A DNA stretch of 64,000 bases from Falsiroseomonas algicola (lineage in GTDB: Bacteria > Pseudomonadota > Alphaproteobacteria > Acetobacterales > Acetobacteraceae). Made by a program: the position numbers and the translations under genes. The stretch lies in NCBI RefSeq assembly GCF_011040385.1, contig NZ_JAAIKB010000002.1, forward strand, positions 434,001-498,000. Reading direction: 5' to 3'. Below, piece after piece: positions 8,466-16,607 of the stretch (position 1 is its first letter; every line of letters starts with the position of its first letter). The notes under the pieces are model-generated. The model saw nothing but the letters and a program-made list of their open reading frames with translations. It was not told the DNA's origin and did not search any database.

Positions 8466-9170
8466 ATGACCAGCATGCCTGACGCCGAGGAAATCGATCG
8501 CCGCCTGTCCGAGGTCCGCGCCAAGCGCGGCTACCTGCTGCCGCATCACGGGCTGCTGGCCATCGCCGCCCCCGCGCTGCTCGCGGGCTATGATGCCGCC
8601 TACACCGCGCTGACGCTGACGCCGCGCTTCATGGATGAACGCTCCAAGGAATTCGTCTGGCTCGCCGTCCTGGTCTCGACCGACGAGGCGCTGGCCACGC
8701 ACCACATCGCCAAGTTCCGCAACGGCGGCGGCACGGATGCGGAGATCGAGCTGGCCGTGCGCCTGGCCGGCTTCGCCGAAGGCGCCCGCTGCTTCGCCTT
8801 CGCCGGCGAGAAATGGGGCCACCACCTGCCCGCCTACAACCGCGAAGCCGCCTATCGCGCCGCGCTCGATGCCGCGCAGGCCGGCAGCACCGTCTCCCGC
8901 GGTCTCGTCGAAACCACCCTGGCCGCCGTGCAGACCACGCGCCGCGCCTGGTGGGAACTCGCCGTGCATATCCGCGGCGCCTACGCGGAAGGCGTTCCCG
9001 AACTCGAACTGGCGGAGGGCATCTCCTACGCCATGTTCCCCGGCAGCATCCCCAATTTCGTCGATGCCTGCGGCGTCTGGCAGGGCATGATCGAGCGGAA
9101 CGAGATCCCGGCCTCCGAGGGTTTCCGACTGTGGGGCGCCGAAGCCTCCCGTCAGAAGGGCTTCGGCTGA
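8466..9170 (+). CDS. Carboxymuconolactone decarboxylase-like (AhpD fold) protein
   Basis: The 234-residue protein shows two all-helical CMD-like repeats. The first runs around residues 45-105 (EFVWLAVLVSTDEALATHHIAKF, then GGTDAEIELAVRLAG); the second is around residues 155-210 (WELAVHIRGAYAEGVPELE, then EGISYAMFPG). The CxxC pair of AhpD peroxidases is absent, so a decarboxylase or binding role is more likely than a redox one. The ATG at 8466 is preceded by GGGAGAAG. Its TGA overlaps the ATG of the RidA gene (TGATG), so the two are translationally coupled. The neighbours suggest a small-molecule catabolic operon. Confidence 0.75.
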   Translation: MTSMPDAEEIDRRLSEVRAKRGYLLPHHGLLAIAAPALLAGYDAAYTALTLTPRFMDERSKEFVWLAVLVSTDEALATHHIAKFRNGGGTDAEIELAVRLAGFAEGARCFAFAGEKWGHHLPAYNREAAYRAALDAAQAGSTVSRGLVETTLAAVQTTRRAWWELAVHIRGAYAEGVPELELAEGISYAMFPGSIPNFVDACGVWQGMIERNEIPASEGFRLWGAEASRQKGFG

Positions 9171-9559
9171 TGCGCGCCATCGTGCCCCCGGGCATGGAGA
9201 ACTTCCCGGCCCAATCCGGCTACTCCCCCGGCATGATCTGCAACGGCTTTCTCTTCATGGCCGGTCAGCTCGGCCGCGACGCGCAGATGAACGTCATCGC
9301 CGATCCCGAGGCACAATTCGCCCGCGCCTTCGAGAATGTCGGCCGCATCCTCACGGAAGCCGGCTGCACGGTGCGGGACATCGTGGACCTCACCACCTTC
9401 CATGTCGGCCTGCAGTCCCACATCGCGCTGTTCAAGCAGGTGAGGGACCGCTTCATGCAGGGCCACCAGCCGCCCTGGACCGCCATCGGCATCGTCGAGC
9501 TTTCCCGCCCCGGCCTGCTGGTGGAGATCAAGGCCACCGCCAGAATGCCGAACGCCTGA
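9170..9559 (+). CDS. RidA family (reactive intermediate/imine deaminase) protein
   Basis: The 129-residue protein has the YjgF/YER057c/UK114 fold. Its landmarks are GYSPGMICNGFLFMAGQLG, ENVGRILTEAGCTVRDIVDLTTF, WTAIGIVELSRPGLLVEIKATA. RidA proteins hydrolyse reactive enamine/imine intermediates and often accompany catabolic operons. The Arg expected before the C-terminal ExxA motif in classic RidA is replaced by a Ser-Arg-Pro-Gly context (LSRPGLLVEI), which still fits catabolic subfamilies. The start overlaps the upstream stop by one base, and the CitE-like gene follows after 13 bases. Confidence 0.88.
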   Translation: MRAIVPPGMENFPAQSGYSPGMICNGFLFMAGQLGRDAQMNVIADPEAQFARAFENVGRILTEAGCTVRDIVDLTTFHVGLQSHIALFKQVRDRFMQGHQPPWTAIGIVELSRPGLLVEIKATARMPNA

Positions 9560-9572
9560 ACAGGACGCGCTC

Positions 9573-10439
9573 ATGACCACGCCCCGCCTCTTCCTCTTCG
9601 CCCCCGCCAATGTCGCGCGCCGTGCCGAAGGCGCCATGGCCGCGGCCGCCGATGCCGCGATCCTGGACCTCGAGGATGCCGTTCCCCCGGGCGAGAAGAC
9701 CGCCGCGCGCGATGCGCTCGCCCCGCTCCTCGCCACGCCCCGCAGCGGCACGGCGCTGCGCTATGTCCGCGTCAACGCCGCCACCACGCCGCTCTGCCTG
9801 GCCGACCTCCAGGCGGCGCTAGCCGCGGGCGCGGAGGGCATCGTGCTGCCCAAGGCCGACAATGCCGAGGACCTCGCCGCCTTCGCCTGGTCCTTCCGGC
9901 AGATCTGCGGAACGCTGAACCGCGACCCCGCCAGTATCGAGATCCTGCCGATCGTCGAGACCGCCCGCGGCCTCGTCCACCTCGCGCAGCTGCCCTGGCG
10001 CGCCTGCGGGATCAACCGCGTGGCCCTCGGCACAGTCGATCTGCTGGCCGATCTCGGCACCGGTGCCGCGGATACGGATGCCGCGATCCTGCATGCGCAG
10101 CGCCTCTGCGTGGCGGGCTCCCGCGCCGCGGGCCTCGCCGCGCCCATCGATGGCGTGCATCTCGACGTGAAGGATGCAGCGGGGGCGGAGGCCGCGATGC
10201 GCGCCAGCCTTGCCATCGGCTTCGGCGGCAAGCTCGCCATCCACCCCGCGCAGATCCCGCCACTCCGCGCCGGCCTGGTGCCGCCGGCCTCCGAGCTGGA
10301 ATGGGCGAGGGAGGTGGACGCCGCCTATGCCGCCGCCCAGGCCAGCGGCAGCGGCGCCATCATCGTCCGCGGCAAGTTGGTGGACGAACCCGTCGCCAAG
10401 CGCGCCCGCGACCTCATCGCCATGGCCGGCGCCGCCTGA
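9573..10439 (+). CDS. CitE-like HpcH/HpaI aldolase / CoA-ester lyase
   Basis: The 288-residue protein matches citrate lyase beta-subunit-like enzymes. RLFLFAPANVARRAEGAM and AAILDLEDAVPPGEK carry the conserved DLEDAV metal/CoA motif, followed by LRYVRVNAATTP, IVLPKADN, EILPIVETARGLVHL, RVALGTVDLLADLG and GGKLAIHPAQIPPL. Such proteins cleave or form malyl-, citramalyl- or similar CoA esters. No CitD/CitF partners are here, so a stand-alone lyase or thioesterase acting on a short acyl-CoA is more likely than citrate lyase. It is the last gene of a three-gene operon. Confidence 0.88.
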   Translation: MTTPRLFLFAPANVARRAEGAMAAAADAAILDLEDAVPPGEKTAARDALAPLLATPRSGTALRYVRVNAATTPLCLADLQAALAAGAEGIVLPKADNAEDLAAFAWSFRQICGTLNRDPASIEILPIVETARGLVHLAQLPWRACGINRVALGTVDLLADLGTGAADTDAAILHAQRLCVAGSRAAGLAAPIDGVHLDVKDAAGAEAAMRASLAIGFGGKLAIHPAQIPPLRAGLVPPASELEWAREVDAAYAAAQASGSGAIIVRGKLVDEPVAKRARDLIAMAGAA

Positions 10440-10463
10440 CCACCCCGAAGCGACGCGGGGTGG
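10440..10463. terminator. Hairpin between convergent genes (possible bidirectional terminator)
   Basis: CCACCCCG / CGGGGTGG are perfect 8-base arms with an 8-base loop, placed directly after the CitE-like stop (10439) and before the convergent oxidoreductase stop (10479). No T-tract follows on either strand, so efficiency without Rho is doubtful. Confidence 0.45.
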
Positions 10464-10478
10464 TGGCAGCGCAGGCCA

Positions 10479-11624
10479 TCACCCCAGCTTCGGCAACTCC
10501 ACCCAGCGCCGCTCCGCCGCGCTCCGATACGCCGCCTCCGCCAGCTGCACGCCCTTCGCCCCTTCCACCAGCGGATAGGGGAAGGGCGCATCCTCCATGA
10601 CGTGGCGGATGAACTTCTCCCACCCCGCGCGGTAGCTGTTCACCATCCCCGTCGGCACCGGCACCGGCGTCCAGTCATCGAAGAAGCTGCGGCTCATCTT
10701 GATGGCCGCCGAGATCGCCTCCACCGGCGTCTGCGCCTCCTCCTGGATCCAGCATTCATATGGGCCGCCCACGGCCGATCCCTTGGTCCCGTCCACCTGG
10801 ATCTGGATGCCCGCGTCGCGCCGCACCCGCGTCGCCCAGGAACAGTTCACGGAGGCCATGACACCCCCCGCCAGCTCCAGCTTGGCGAAGACCGCATCCT
10901 CCACATCCACGTCATAGGGCTCGCCGCGCTCATCCCGCCTGCGGGGAATCTGCGTGCGCGCCACGGCGGAAACCGCCTGCACCTCGCCCACCAGGTGGTC
11001 CAGCATGTAGCGCCAATGCGGGAACATATCGAGGATCAGCCCGCCGCCATCCTTCTTCCGGTAGTTCCAGCTCGGCCGCTGGCCCGGATGCACCTCCCCA
11101 TCCCAGATCCAGCGCCCCATCTCCAGCCGCACCTCCAGCAGCCTTCCGAGCCGCCCGGACCGGATCAGCGATTGCAGCGTCGCGAAGCCCGGCAGGAACA
11201 GCTTGTCCTGCACCGTGCCGTGCTTCACCCCCGCCGCATCCGCGGCCGCGACCAGCGCCATCGCGGTCGGCACATCGGGCGCGATCGGCTTGTCCGTGTA
11301 GATGTGCTTGCCGGCCGCGATGGCGCGCTTCAGCACCTCCACGCGCCCGCCCGTCGCGCCGACATCGAAGAACAGCGTGTCCTCCGCATTCGCCAGCGCC
11401 GCGCCCATGTCGTCCGTGAAGCGGGAGAAGCCCGTGGCCTGCGCCACCGGCGCCAGGCGTTCGGCGGACCGCCCGAGCAACATCACATCCGGCATCACGC
11501 GGTCGCCGTTGGACAGCGGCAGCCCGCCTTCCTCCCGCATCGCCACCAGCGCCGGCAGGTGCTGCCGCCGCGCCAATTCGCCCGTGGCGCCGTTGACGAT
11601 GATGCCGAGCCTGCGCACAGCCAT
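10479..11624 (-). CDS. Gfo/Idh/MocA family oxidoreductase
   Basis: The complete 381-residue dehydrogenase is a paralogue of the partial gene at the left edge. MAVRRLGIIVNGATGELARR gives the dinucleotide-binding turn, AGKHIYTDKPIAPD the conserved xKP motif and KHGTVQDKLFLPGF a segment shared with the paralogue. ILDMFPHWRYMLDHLVGEV belongs to the C-terminal alpha/beta substrate domain. The ATG at 11624 is chosen because the homologous core begins there; an upstream in-frame start adds 25 residues without family similarity. Substrate unknown, probably a sugar or polyol derivative. It is divergent from the kinase gene, with 175 bases between them. Confidence 0.9.
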   Translation of the reverse strand: MAVRRLGIIVNGATGELARRQHLPALVAMREEGGLPLSNGDRVMPDVMLLGRSAERLAPVAQATGFSRFTDDMGAALANAEDTLFFDVGATGGRVEVLKRAIAAGKHIYTDKPIAPDVPTAMALVAAADAAGVKHGTVQDKLFLPGFATLQSLIRSGRLGRLLEVRLEMGRWIWDGEVHPGQRPSWNYRKKDGGGLILDMFPHWRYMLDHLVGEVQAVSAVARTQIPRRRDERGEPYDVDVEDAVFAKLELAGGVMASVNCSWATRVRRDAGIQIQVDGTKGSAVGGPYECWIQEEAQTPVEAISAAIKMSRSFFDDWTPVPVPTGMVNSYRAGWEKFIRHVMEDAPFPYPLVEGAKGVQLAEAAYRSAAERRWVELPKLG

Positions 11625-11799
11625 GCCGCATTTCCCTGGAACAGTCCTCGGGCCGGACGCTAGGCGAAGCACCACGACGCGTCCACGCACCACCGTCACG
11701 CTTCCCGCCGCCGCGCCGCGCCCCTATTGTTGCGGGCACTGATCCCGGCGGTGCGGTCCGCCGGCGCAACGAGCGCGGCCTGGGCCGCAGGCGGGGTCC

Positions 11800-14109
11800 A
11801 TGCTGCCGAGGGAGCTGTCAGGCAAGTACGAGGCGCGCGGCACGCTCGGCGCCGGGGCCATGGGCACGGTGGTCGAGGCCTTCGACCGCATGATCGAACG
11901 CCGCGTCGCCGTGAAGCTGGTGAAGCTGCCGGAAGGCGGGGACGCCGAATCGCAGGAAGCCCATGCGCGCTTCCGGCGGGAGGCCCAGGCCGCGGGCCGC
12001 CTCAGCCACCCCAACATCGTCGGCGTCTACGATTACGGCGAGAATGCCGATACCGCCTGGATCGTGATGGAGATGGTGGAGGGCGGCTCGCTCAAATCCA
12101 TCATCGACCGCGGCGACCGCATGCCGGTGGCGGAGGTGGTGCGGCTGATGGACCAGATCCTCGCCGCGCTGGCCTATTCGCATGGCCGCGGCGTGGTGCA
12201 CCGGGACATCAAGCCTGCCAACATCATGCTGGCCGGCGACCGCGCGGTGAAGATCGCGGATTTCGGCATCGCGCGCATCGAGAATTCCTCGATGACGCAG
12301 GTCGGCACCGTGATGGGCACTCCCGCCTACATGGCGCCCGAACAGCTGCGCGGCGAGGCGGTGGATGCCCGCGCCGACATCTGGGCTGCCGGCGTCGTGC
12401 TCTACCAGCTGCTGACGGGCGAGAAGCCCTTCGAGGGCAACTACACCGCCCTGATGCACCGGGTCCTGAACACCGACCCGCCCCCGCCGAGCCAGCTTGC
12501 CGTCAGCGCCCCGCGCGGCTTCGACGCCGTGCTGGCCCGTGCGCTGGCCAAGCGCCCCGATGACCGGTTTCCGACGGCGACTGCCTTCGCCGAGGCGATC
12601 CGCGCGGCGGGCGCGGGCGCCAGCGCGGCGCCGGAGCCGACGGGCTTCGCCGACGCCGGCAAGCTGCCCGGCCTGGACGATGCGACCATGGTCGCGACCC
12701 AGTCCCGCCCGCCCATCCCGCCACCATCGCCGGCCGCGCCACCGCCGCCCGCAAAGTCCGGCGGCGCCTCACCGGCGCTCATCGGGGGCGGCCTGGCCGT
12801 GCTGGTTGCCGCCGGTGCCGCCGCCTTCTTCCTGATGGGCAAGGACCCCGCGCCGGGCCCGGTCACCAGCCTGCCGCCGACCGCCAGCGATCCCGCGACC
12901 CCCGCGGCGCCACCGCCCGCGCCGCCCAGCGTCACGCCGCCTGCCACCCAGGCTGCCGCGCCCACGCCAAGCCAGCCCGTCGCGCCGCCCGCCCTCGAGG
13001 CCCCCGCGGCAACCACGCCGCCGCCCGGACTCGGCGTGCTGGCGCCGCCCACGCCCTCCGCCAGCCCTGCCGCGCCACCGGCCCCGCTGCCGGCGCCGGC
13101 GGCCGTCGCACCGCCGCCCGCCCTGCCGCCCTCCGTGCCGCCAGCAGCCCTCCAGCCCCAACCGCTGCCCCAGCCCCCGGCGCAGCCCGGCCCGGTCGCC
13201 AGCACGCCCCAGCCGGCGCCGCAGCCCCAGGCCCAGCCCGCGCCGCAACCGGCCCCGCAGCCCGCCGCGCCCTTGCCGCCCGTCATCGCCTCGCCGCAAC
13301 CCGCCCCGGCCAAGCCCCCGGCGGAGGCGACGCCGGCGCCCAGCACCACGCCCGCCCCGGGACCGGTGATCGCGTCGCTGCCGACACCCGCCCCCCAGCC
13401 GACACAACAGCCGGCCCCCCAGCCTGCCCCGACCGCCGCGCCGGTTCCGCCCCGCATCGATTTCCGCGCGGCTGCCCAGGCCGCCGCCGCGGCCCCGCCC
13501 TGCAGCCTGCTGGACGGCGTCTCCACTGACCAGGCGCTCAGCGTATCCGGCGTTCTGCGCCGCGGCGGAGAGGCGCAGATCCGCCGCGTCCTCGCCGACC
13601 GCGCCGTACCGAGCAGCGCCGCCACCCTGAACCTGCAGAATTTCGAGGGCCCCTATTGCGGCGCGCTCGATGTCCTCCGCCAGGTCGCCGCCCCCGCCGG
13701 CGCCACGCCGCGCGTCCAGATCGTTGGCATCCAGCCGCTGCAGCATGCGGAGTTGCTGCGCCTCGATGTCCAGATGCCGGACCGGGCGAGCCACCTCTAT
13801 GTCAGCTACATCATGAAGTCGAACGAGATCGTACATCTCGTCCCCTCCCAGCCCCAGGCGCCGGGCGCCCGCGTGCGCCTTGGCGATCCCCGCCCCGGTT
13901 TCCCGGGGTGGGAGGTGGATGAGCCCTACGGCACCGACCTCATCGTCGTCTTCGCCTCCGAGCGTCCCCTGTTCGCCCAGCCCCGCCCGGTGATCGAGCC
14001 GCTGGACGACTACCTTGCCGCCCTCGGCACCGCGCTGCGCGATGCGCGCATGCAGAACAGCCAGGTGGCGGCGCGGGCGGTGGTGGTGGAGACGGTGCAG
14101 CGGCGCTGA
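11800..14109 (+). CDS. ppkA: Transmembrane Ser/Thr protein kinase, T6SS-associated (PpkA-like)
   Basis: The 769-residue protein has an N-terminal Hanks-type kinase domain (about residues 10-270): glycine loop LGAGAMGTVVEAF, ATP-lysine K39 in VAVKLVKL, catalytic loop VVHRDIKPANIML (D136), DFG at 154-156 and PAYMAPEQL. One membrane segment follows near residues 327-347. A very Pro/Ala/Gln-rich linker of roughly 200 residues leads to a C-terminal domain that contains YVSYIMKSNEIVHLVPS and GTDLIVVFASERPLF, resembling DUF4384-type domains of T6SS kinases. By analogy with PpkA of Pseudomonas and Agrobacterium it would phosphorylate the FHA protein or TssL to trigger T6SS assembly. The matching PP2C phosphatase lies at the other end of the locus (45897-46616). 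Confidence 0.9.
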   Translation: MLPRELSGKYEARGTLGAGAMGTVVEAFDRMIERRVAVKLVKLPEGGDAESQEAHARFRREAQAAGRLSHPNIVGVYDYGENADTAWIVMEMVEGGSLKSIIDRGDRMPVAEVVRLMDQILAALAYSHGRGVVHRDIKPANIMLAGDRAVKIADFGIARIENSSMTQVGTVMGTPAYMAPEQLRGEAVDARADIWAAGVVLYQLLTGEKPFEGNYTALMHRVLNTDPPPPSQLAVSAPRGFDAVLARALAKRPDDRFPTATAFAEAIRAAGAGASAAPEPTGFADAGKLPGLDDATMVATQSRPPIPPPSPAAPPPPAKSGGASPALIGGGLAVLVAAGAAAFFLMGKDPAPGPVTSLPPTASDPATPAAPPPAPPSVTPPATQAAAPTPSQPVAPPALEAPAATTPPPGLGVLAPPTPSASPAAPPAPLPAPAAVAPPPALPPSVPPAALQPQPLPQPPAQPGPVASTPQPAPQPQAQPAPQPAPQPAAPLPPVIASPQPAPAKPPAEATPAPSTTPAPGPVIASLPTPAPQPTQQPAPQPAPTAAPVPPRIDFRAAAQAAAAAPPCSLLDGVSTDQALSVSGVLRRGGEAQIRRVLADRAVPSSAATLNLQNFEGPYCGALDVLRQVAAPAGATPRVQIVGIQPLQHAELLRLDVQMPDRASHLYVSYIMKSNEIVHLVPSQPQAPGARVRLGDPRPGFPGWEVDEPYGTDLIVVFASERPLFAQPRPVIEPLDDYLAALGTALRDARMQNSQVAARAVVVETVQRR

Positions 14110-14127
14110 GCCGGCAGGGCTGGCGCG

Positions 14128-14640
14128 TCAGTCTTCGCCGTCGTCACCGTCCCAGATAGGTCCGCGGCTTTCGCTGCCCACCGCGGTGGCGATCTGCCAC
14201 GTCACGGCGAGCGGCTCCCGCACGATGCCATGCAGCATCATCGCATCCGCCAGCCTCCGGCCCAGCCAGTCCGGCGCCGGGGCGAGATGGTGCTCCCGCA
14301 GCACGCAATCGATGCGCCAATGCGGCCTGAGGACTTCCGGCGCTGCCACGCCGGGCCACACGAAGTACTTCGCGACAGGCGTATACATCGCTCCTGTGCC
14401 GACGGCCGGCCAGCGCGTCACGTGATGGATCTCGCCATGCAGGAACTGGCCCGCGCCGTCCGGCTTGGCGACGAACTCCTCGGCGATGACGATCTCCCGC
14501 ATGAGGGCAGGCTGCCATAGGGCGCGCGGCACGTCACCCGCGGCCCAGGAATCCCTGGCATCCATAAGCATGTTTCTGCTATGTTCTGTGAGCCACGCGA
14601 AAACCTGCGCCTGCTCTCCCACTGGCATCCGCCGCGACAT
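14128..14640 (-). CDS. Hypothetical protein of unknown function
   Basis: A 170-residue product that I do not recognise. It is soluble-looking, with no signal peptide or membrane segment. Trp and His are frequent (EQAQVFAWLTEHSR, GEIHHVTRWPAVGTG, KYFVWPGVA, LRPHWRIDCVLREHHLAP) and the tail is acidic (WDGDDGED). It lies convergent to the kinase gene, 18 bases from its stop, and upstream of it is a low-GC stretch with two inverted-repeat structures. Translation starts at ATG 14640, immediately after an in-frame TGA; the next in-frame ATG is four codons in. It could be a T6SS accessory or a transferred gene; no function is claimed. Confidence 0.6.
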   Translation of the reverse strand: MSRRMPVGEQAQVFAWLTEHSRNMLMDARDSWAAGDVPRALWQPALMREIVIAEEFVAKPDGAGQFLHGEIHHVTRWPAVGTGAMYTPVAKYFVWPGVAAPEVLRPHWRIDCVLREHHLAPAPDWLGRRLADAMMLHGIVREPLAVTWQIATAVGSESRGPIWDGDDGED

Positions 14641-14667
14641 TCATCCGGATGAAATCGCCATTCATCC
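14640..14667. promoter_or_regulatory. Palindrome plus extra half-site at the start of the hypothetical gene
   Basis: TTCATCCGGATGAA (14640-14653) is a perfect 14-base palindrome touching the start codon. The half-site TTCATCC recurs at 14661-14667. This looks like an operator or a hairpin that could hide the translation start; the binding protein is unknown. Confidence 0.45.
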
Positions 14668-14675
14668 AGTCAGAC

Positions 14676-14709
14676 ACGCGAAATTCGTTGCTAAATGCAC
14701 CTAATCGGC
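14676..14709 (-). repeat. Imperfect inverted repeat, copy 1 (left of most of the T6SS locus)
   Basis: Read on the minus strand, this holds gccgattaggtgc, then a/g, tttagca, a/c, cga and tttcgcg. The same string, with two substitutions and one inserted base, occurs at 46642-46673 on the plus strand. The 13-base core at 14697-14709 is identical in both copies. Local GC is well below that of the surrounding genes. Function unknown. Confidence 0.7.
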
Positions 14710-14744
14710 TTAAGTCGTAGTACTGGCCTTTTGGGCCGCGACCG

Positions 14745-15821
14745 TCACTCCAGCCCGGGCGCGCCCCGCCGCATCAGCGCCCGCATCCGCGCCACCTGCT
14801 CCGCCGGCAGGCCGAGATGCGCCGGGCTGAAGAAGCGCGGATCGGGGGTGTGCAGCAGATAGGCCTGCGCCTCGTCCAGCATCACCTCCTCATTGCTGCG
14901 GTCATACTGCTCCCGCGCCAGGAACTGCCGAAAGGCCTCGCGCTCCGCCTCGGTGAAGCCCGCCCGCCACACCCGGCGGATATGCTCGGCATAGGCGGGG
15001 CGGGTGGCGAAATAGCCGTGGCTGAGCTCATGCCGCAGCACGCTGGCCCGGGCGCTGGCATCCATCAGTGGCCCCGGCGCGGCCATGGAGATGACGGCGA
15101 TCTCCCGGTCCCGCGGCACCAGCCCGCGCGCCAGGCGGAACTGCGCCTCCACCCAGGCCTCGTCGGGGGACAGCGCCAGCCCGTCCCGCGCCGCAAGGGC
15201 GAAGAAGCGCTCCAGCTCCGCGCCGCGGTAGTTGTGGCCGTAATAGTAGGTGGCGGGCGTGTCCCCCGCACGGACGATGGCGGCCGCCAGCTCCTCGGGC
15301 GTCAGCACCCGGTCGCGCGGCAGCCCGGCCTTCTCCACCAGCGCCGCCACCCGGTTCAGCGCGGCGCCCTGCTGTTCCAGGCTCGGGAAGTCGATGATGA
15401 AGATCGATGTCTCGTCTGCCAGGCGCAGCATGGTCGGCACGGTCGCCCGATGCCCCAGGATGGAGGGGAGGTCCATCAGCACCGGCATCCGCGCCAGGCG
15501 GGAAGGCGGTTCCGGTACGGGCGCGGGGGGTGCGGGCGTTGTCGCGACAGGCGGGGCGGGGGCCGACGCGATCGGTGGCGCCGAGGGCGGCACCGGCGCG
15601 GGCGCAGGCGCCTCCGCCCCCGGCGCCAGCAGCGTCCACCACAGCAGCCCGGCCGCGCCGCCCGCCGCCACCACGCCCATCACCGCCAGCAGCGCCGGCG
15701 CCGGTCCAGGCCGCCGCGGCGGTGGTGGGGGCGGCGGCGCCGGACTGCCCCAGCTCAACGGCTCCGCCGCGGGCGCCGGGCGGGCCGGCGTCACGCGGAT
15801 GGTGTCGTCCTCGCCGCTCAT
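14745..15821 (-). CDS. Membrane-anchored putative zinc metalloprotease in the T6SS operon
   Basis: This 358-residue protein has a short Pro-rich cytoplasmic N-terminus, one membrane segment at about residues 42-65 (ALLAVMGVVAAGGAAGLLWW), a Pro/Ala-rich linker to about residue 105 and a periplasmic domain. That domain contains HELSH at H264-H268, the HExxH zinc motif, with E317 in LDEAQAYLLH as a plausible third ligand of a gluzincin-type site. ARGLVPRDREIAVISM precedes the motif. It is the last gene of the minus-strand T6SS operon, 22 bases after the OmpA-like gene. A cell-wall or protein-processing role in assembling the secretion machine is inference; no named family is assigned. Confidence 0.72.
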   Translation of the reverse strand: MSGEDDTIRVTPARPAPAAEPLSWGSPAPPPPPPPRRPGPAPALLAVMGVVAAGGAAGLLWWTLLAPGAEAPAPAPVPPSAPPIASAPAPPVATTPAPPAPVPEPPSRLARMPVLMDLPSILGHRATVPTMLRLADETSIFIIDFPSLEQQGAALNRVAALVEKAGLPRDRVLTPEELAAAIVRAGDTPATYYYGHNYRGAELERFFALAARDGLALSPDEAWVEAQFRLARGLVPRDREIAVISMAAPGPLMDASARASVLRHELSHGYFATRPAYAEHIRRVWRAGFTEAEREAFRQFLAREQYDRSNEEVMLDEAQAYLLHTPDPRFFSPAHLGLPAEQVARMRALMRRGAPGLE

Positions 15822-15843
15822 CGGACCCTCCGCGGGGCTGGCC

Positions 15844-16524
15844 TCAATCGTCGAGGTTGATCACCTGCACCCGACGGTTCCGCGGCTCGTCCCAGCCATC
15901 CGGCGTCGGCACCAGCAGCCTCGTCTCGCCCAGGCCGATCGCCTCCAGCCGCCCGGGCGCCACGCCGTGCTTGGCCACGAGGTAGCCCCGCACCGCCTCC
16001 GCCCGCCGTTCCGACAGGCGCTGGTTGCTGGTGGCATCGCCCACGCTGTCGGTATGGCCCTCGATCCGGAAGCGATAGGGCGCCAGGTCCGGGGAGGACA
16101 ATGCCCGGCCGAGCGGCGCCAGCGTCGCCTCCGCCTGCGGCGTCAGCATTGCCGATCCGCTGGGGAAGGTGACGGTGATGGACACCGCCGCGACCCCCGC
16201 CGGCGCCGTGGTGCCCGGCGCCACGGAGGCGACTGGTGGCGCTGCCTCCGGCTTGCCGGCACTGGCGCCGGGCGCCGGCGTCTGGGGCGGGAAGCCCGGG
16301 CTCGGCGTCGCGGGCAGGTCCGGGGAAGGCACGGCGGCCGGGGCCACCGGCGCCGCGGGCGGCGTCGCATCGGCCGGCGCAGGCAGGCGGATGCCGCGGG
16401 TGCGGGGGCGCAGCTGCTCGATCAGCTCCAGCGCCGCCGGGTCCCGCTGCGCCAGGGCCGGCGCCGGCACGCCGAGCCCGGAGACCAGCAGCAACCCGGC
16501 CAGGGGAAGGGAAGCACGTCGCAT
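15844..16524 (-). CDS. OmpA-like peptidoglycan-binding protein of the T6SS locus
   Basis: The 226-residue exported protein begins with a signal peptide (MRRASLPLAGLLLVSGLGV, then PAPALAQ as cleavage region). A Pro/Ala-rich spacer of about 90 residues follows, then a C-terminal OmpA-like domain: VTFPSGSAMLTPQAEATL, YRFRIEGHTDSVGDATSNQR, LSERRAEAVRGYLVAKHGV and NRRVQVINLD. The GHTDSVG and NRRV motifs bind meso-diaminopimelate of peptidoglycan. The start at 16524 is supported by GAGGAGA seven bases upstream; a longer N-terminus would bury the signal peptide. It may anchor the T6SS to the cell wall, in addition to the OmpA domain of TssL. Confidence 0.88.
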   Translation of the reverse strand: MRRASLPLAGLLLVSGLGVPAPALAQRDPAALELIEQLRPRTRGIRLPAPADATPPAAPVAPAAVPSPDLPATPSPGFPPQTPAPGASAGKPEAAPPVASVAPGTTAPAGVAAVSITVTFPSGSAMLTPQAEATLAPLGRALSSPDLAPYRFRIEGHTDSVGDATSNQRLSERRAEAVRGYLVAKHGVAPGRLEAIGLGETRLLVPTPDGWDEPRNRRVQVINLDD

Positions 16525-16607
16525 GGGTCGTCTCCTCGAAAAGCGCGGCGCCGCAGCGCCGGAAATCCTGTCGACCGCGCCATGTCGGCGCGATGGCATC
16601 GGCGTGG

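Noticed and set aside
9573-10439. CitE-like gene as a true citrate lyase beta subunit
   Set aside because: No citD, citF or citG/X neighbours exist, and CitE-like proteins commonly act alone on other CoA esters.
13000-13500. Repetitive DNA in the kinase gene considered as a CRISPR or tandem repeat array
   Set aside because: The repeats are irregular codon-level Pro/Ala/Gln repeats in frame, without regular spacers.
12441-13836. Minus-strand Gly/Arg-rich open frames opposite the kinase linker
   Set aside because: They mirror the Pro/Ala/Gln-rich linker of the kinase. The glycine-rich translation is a composition artefact.
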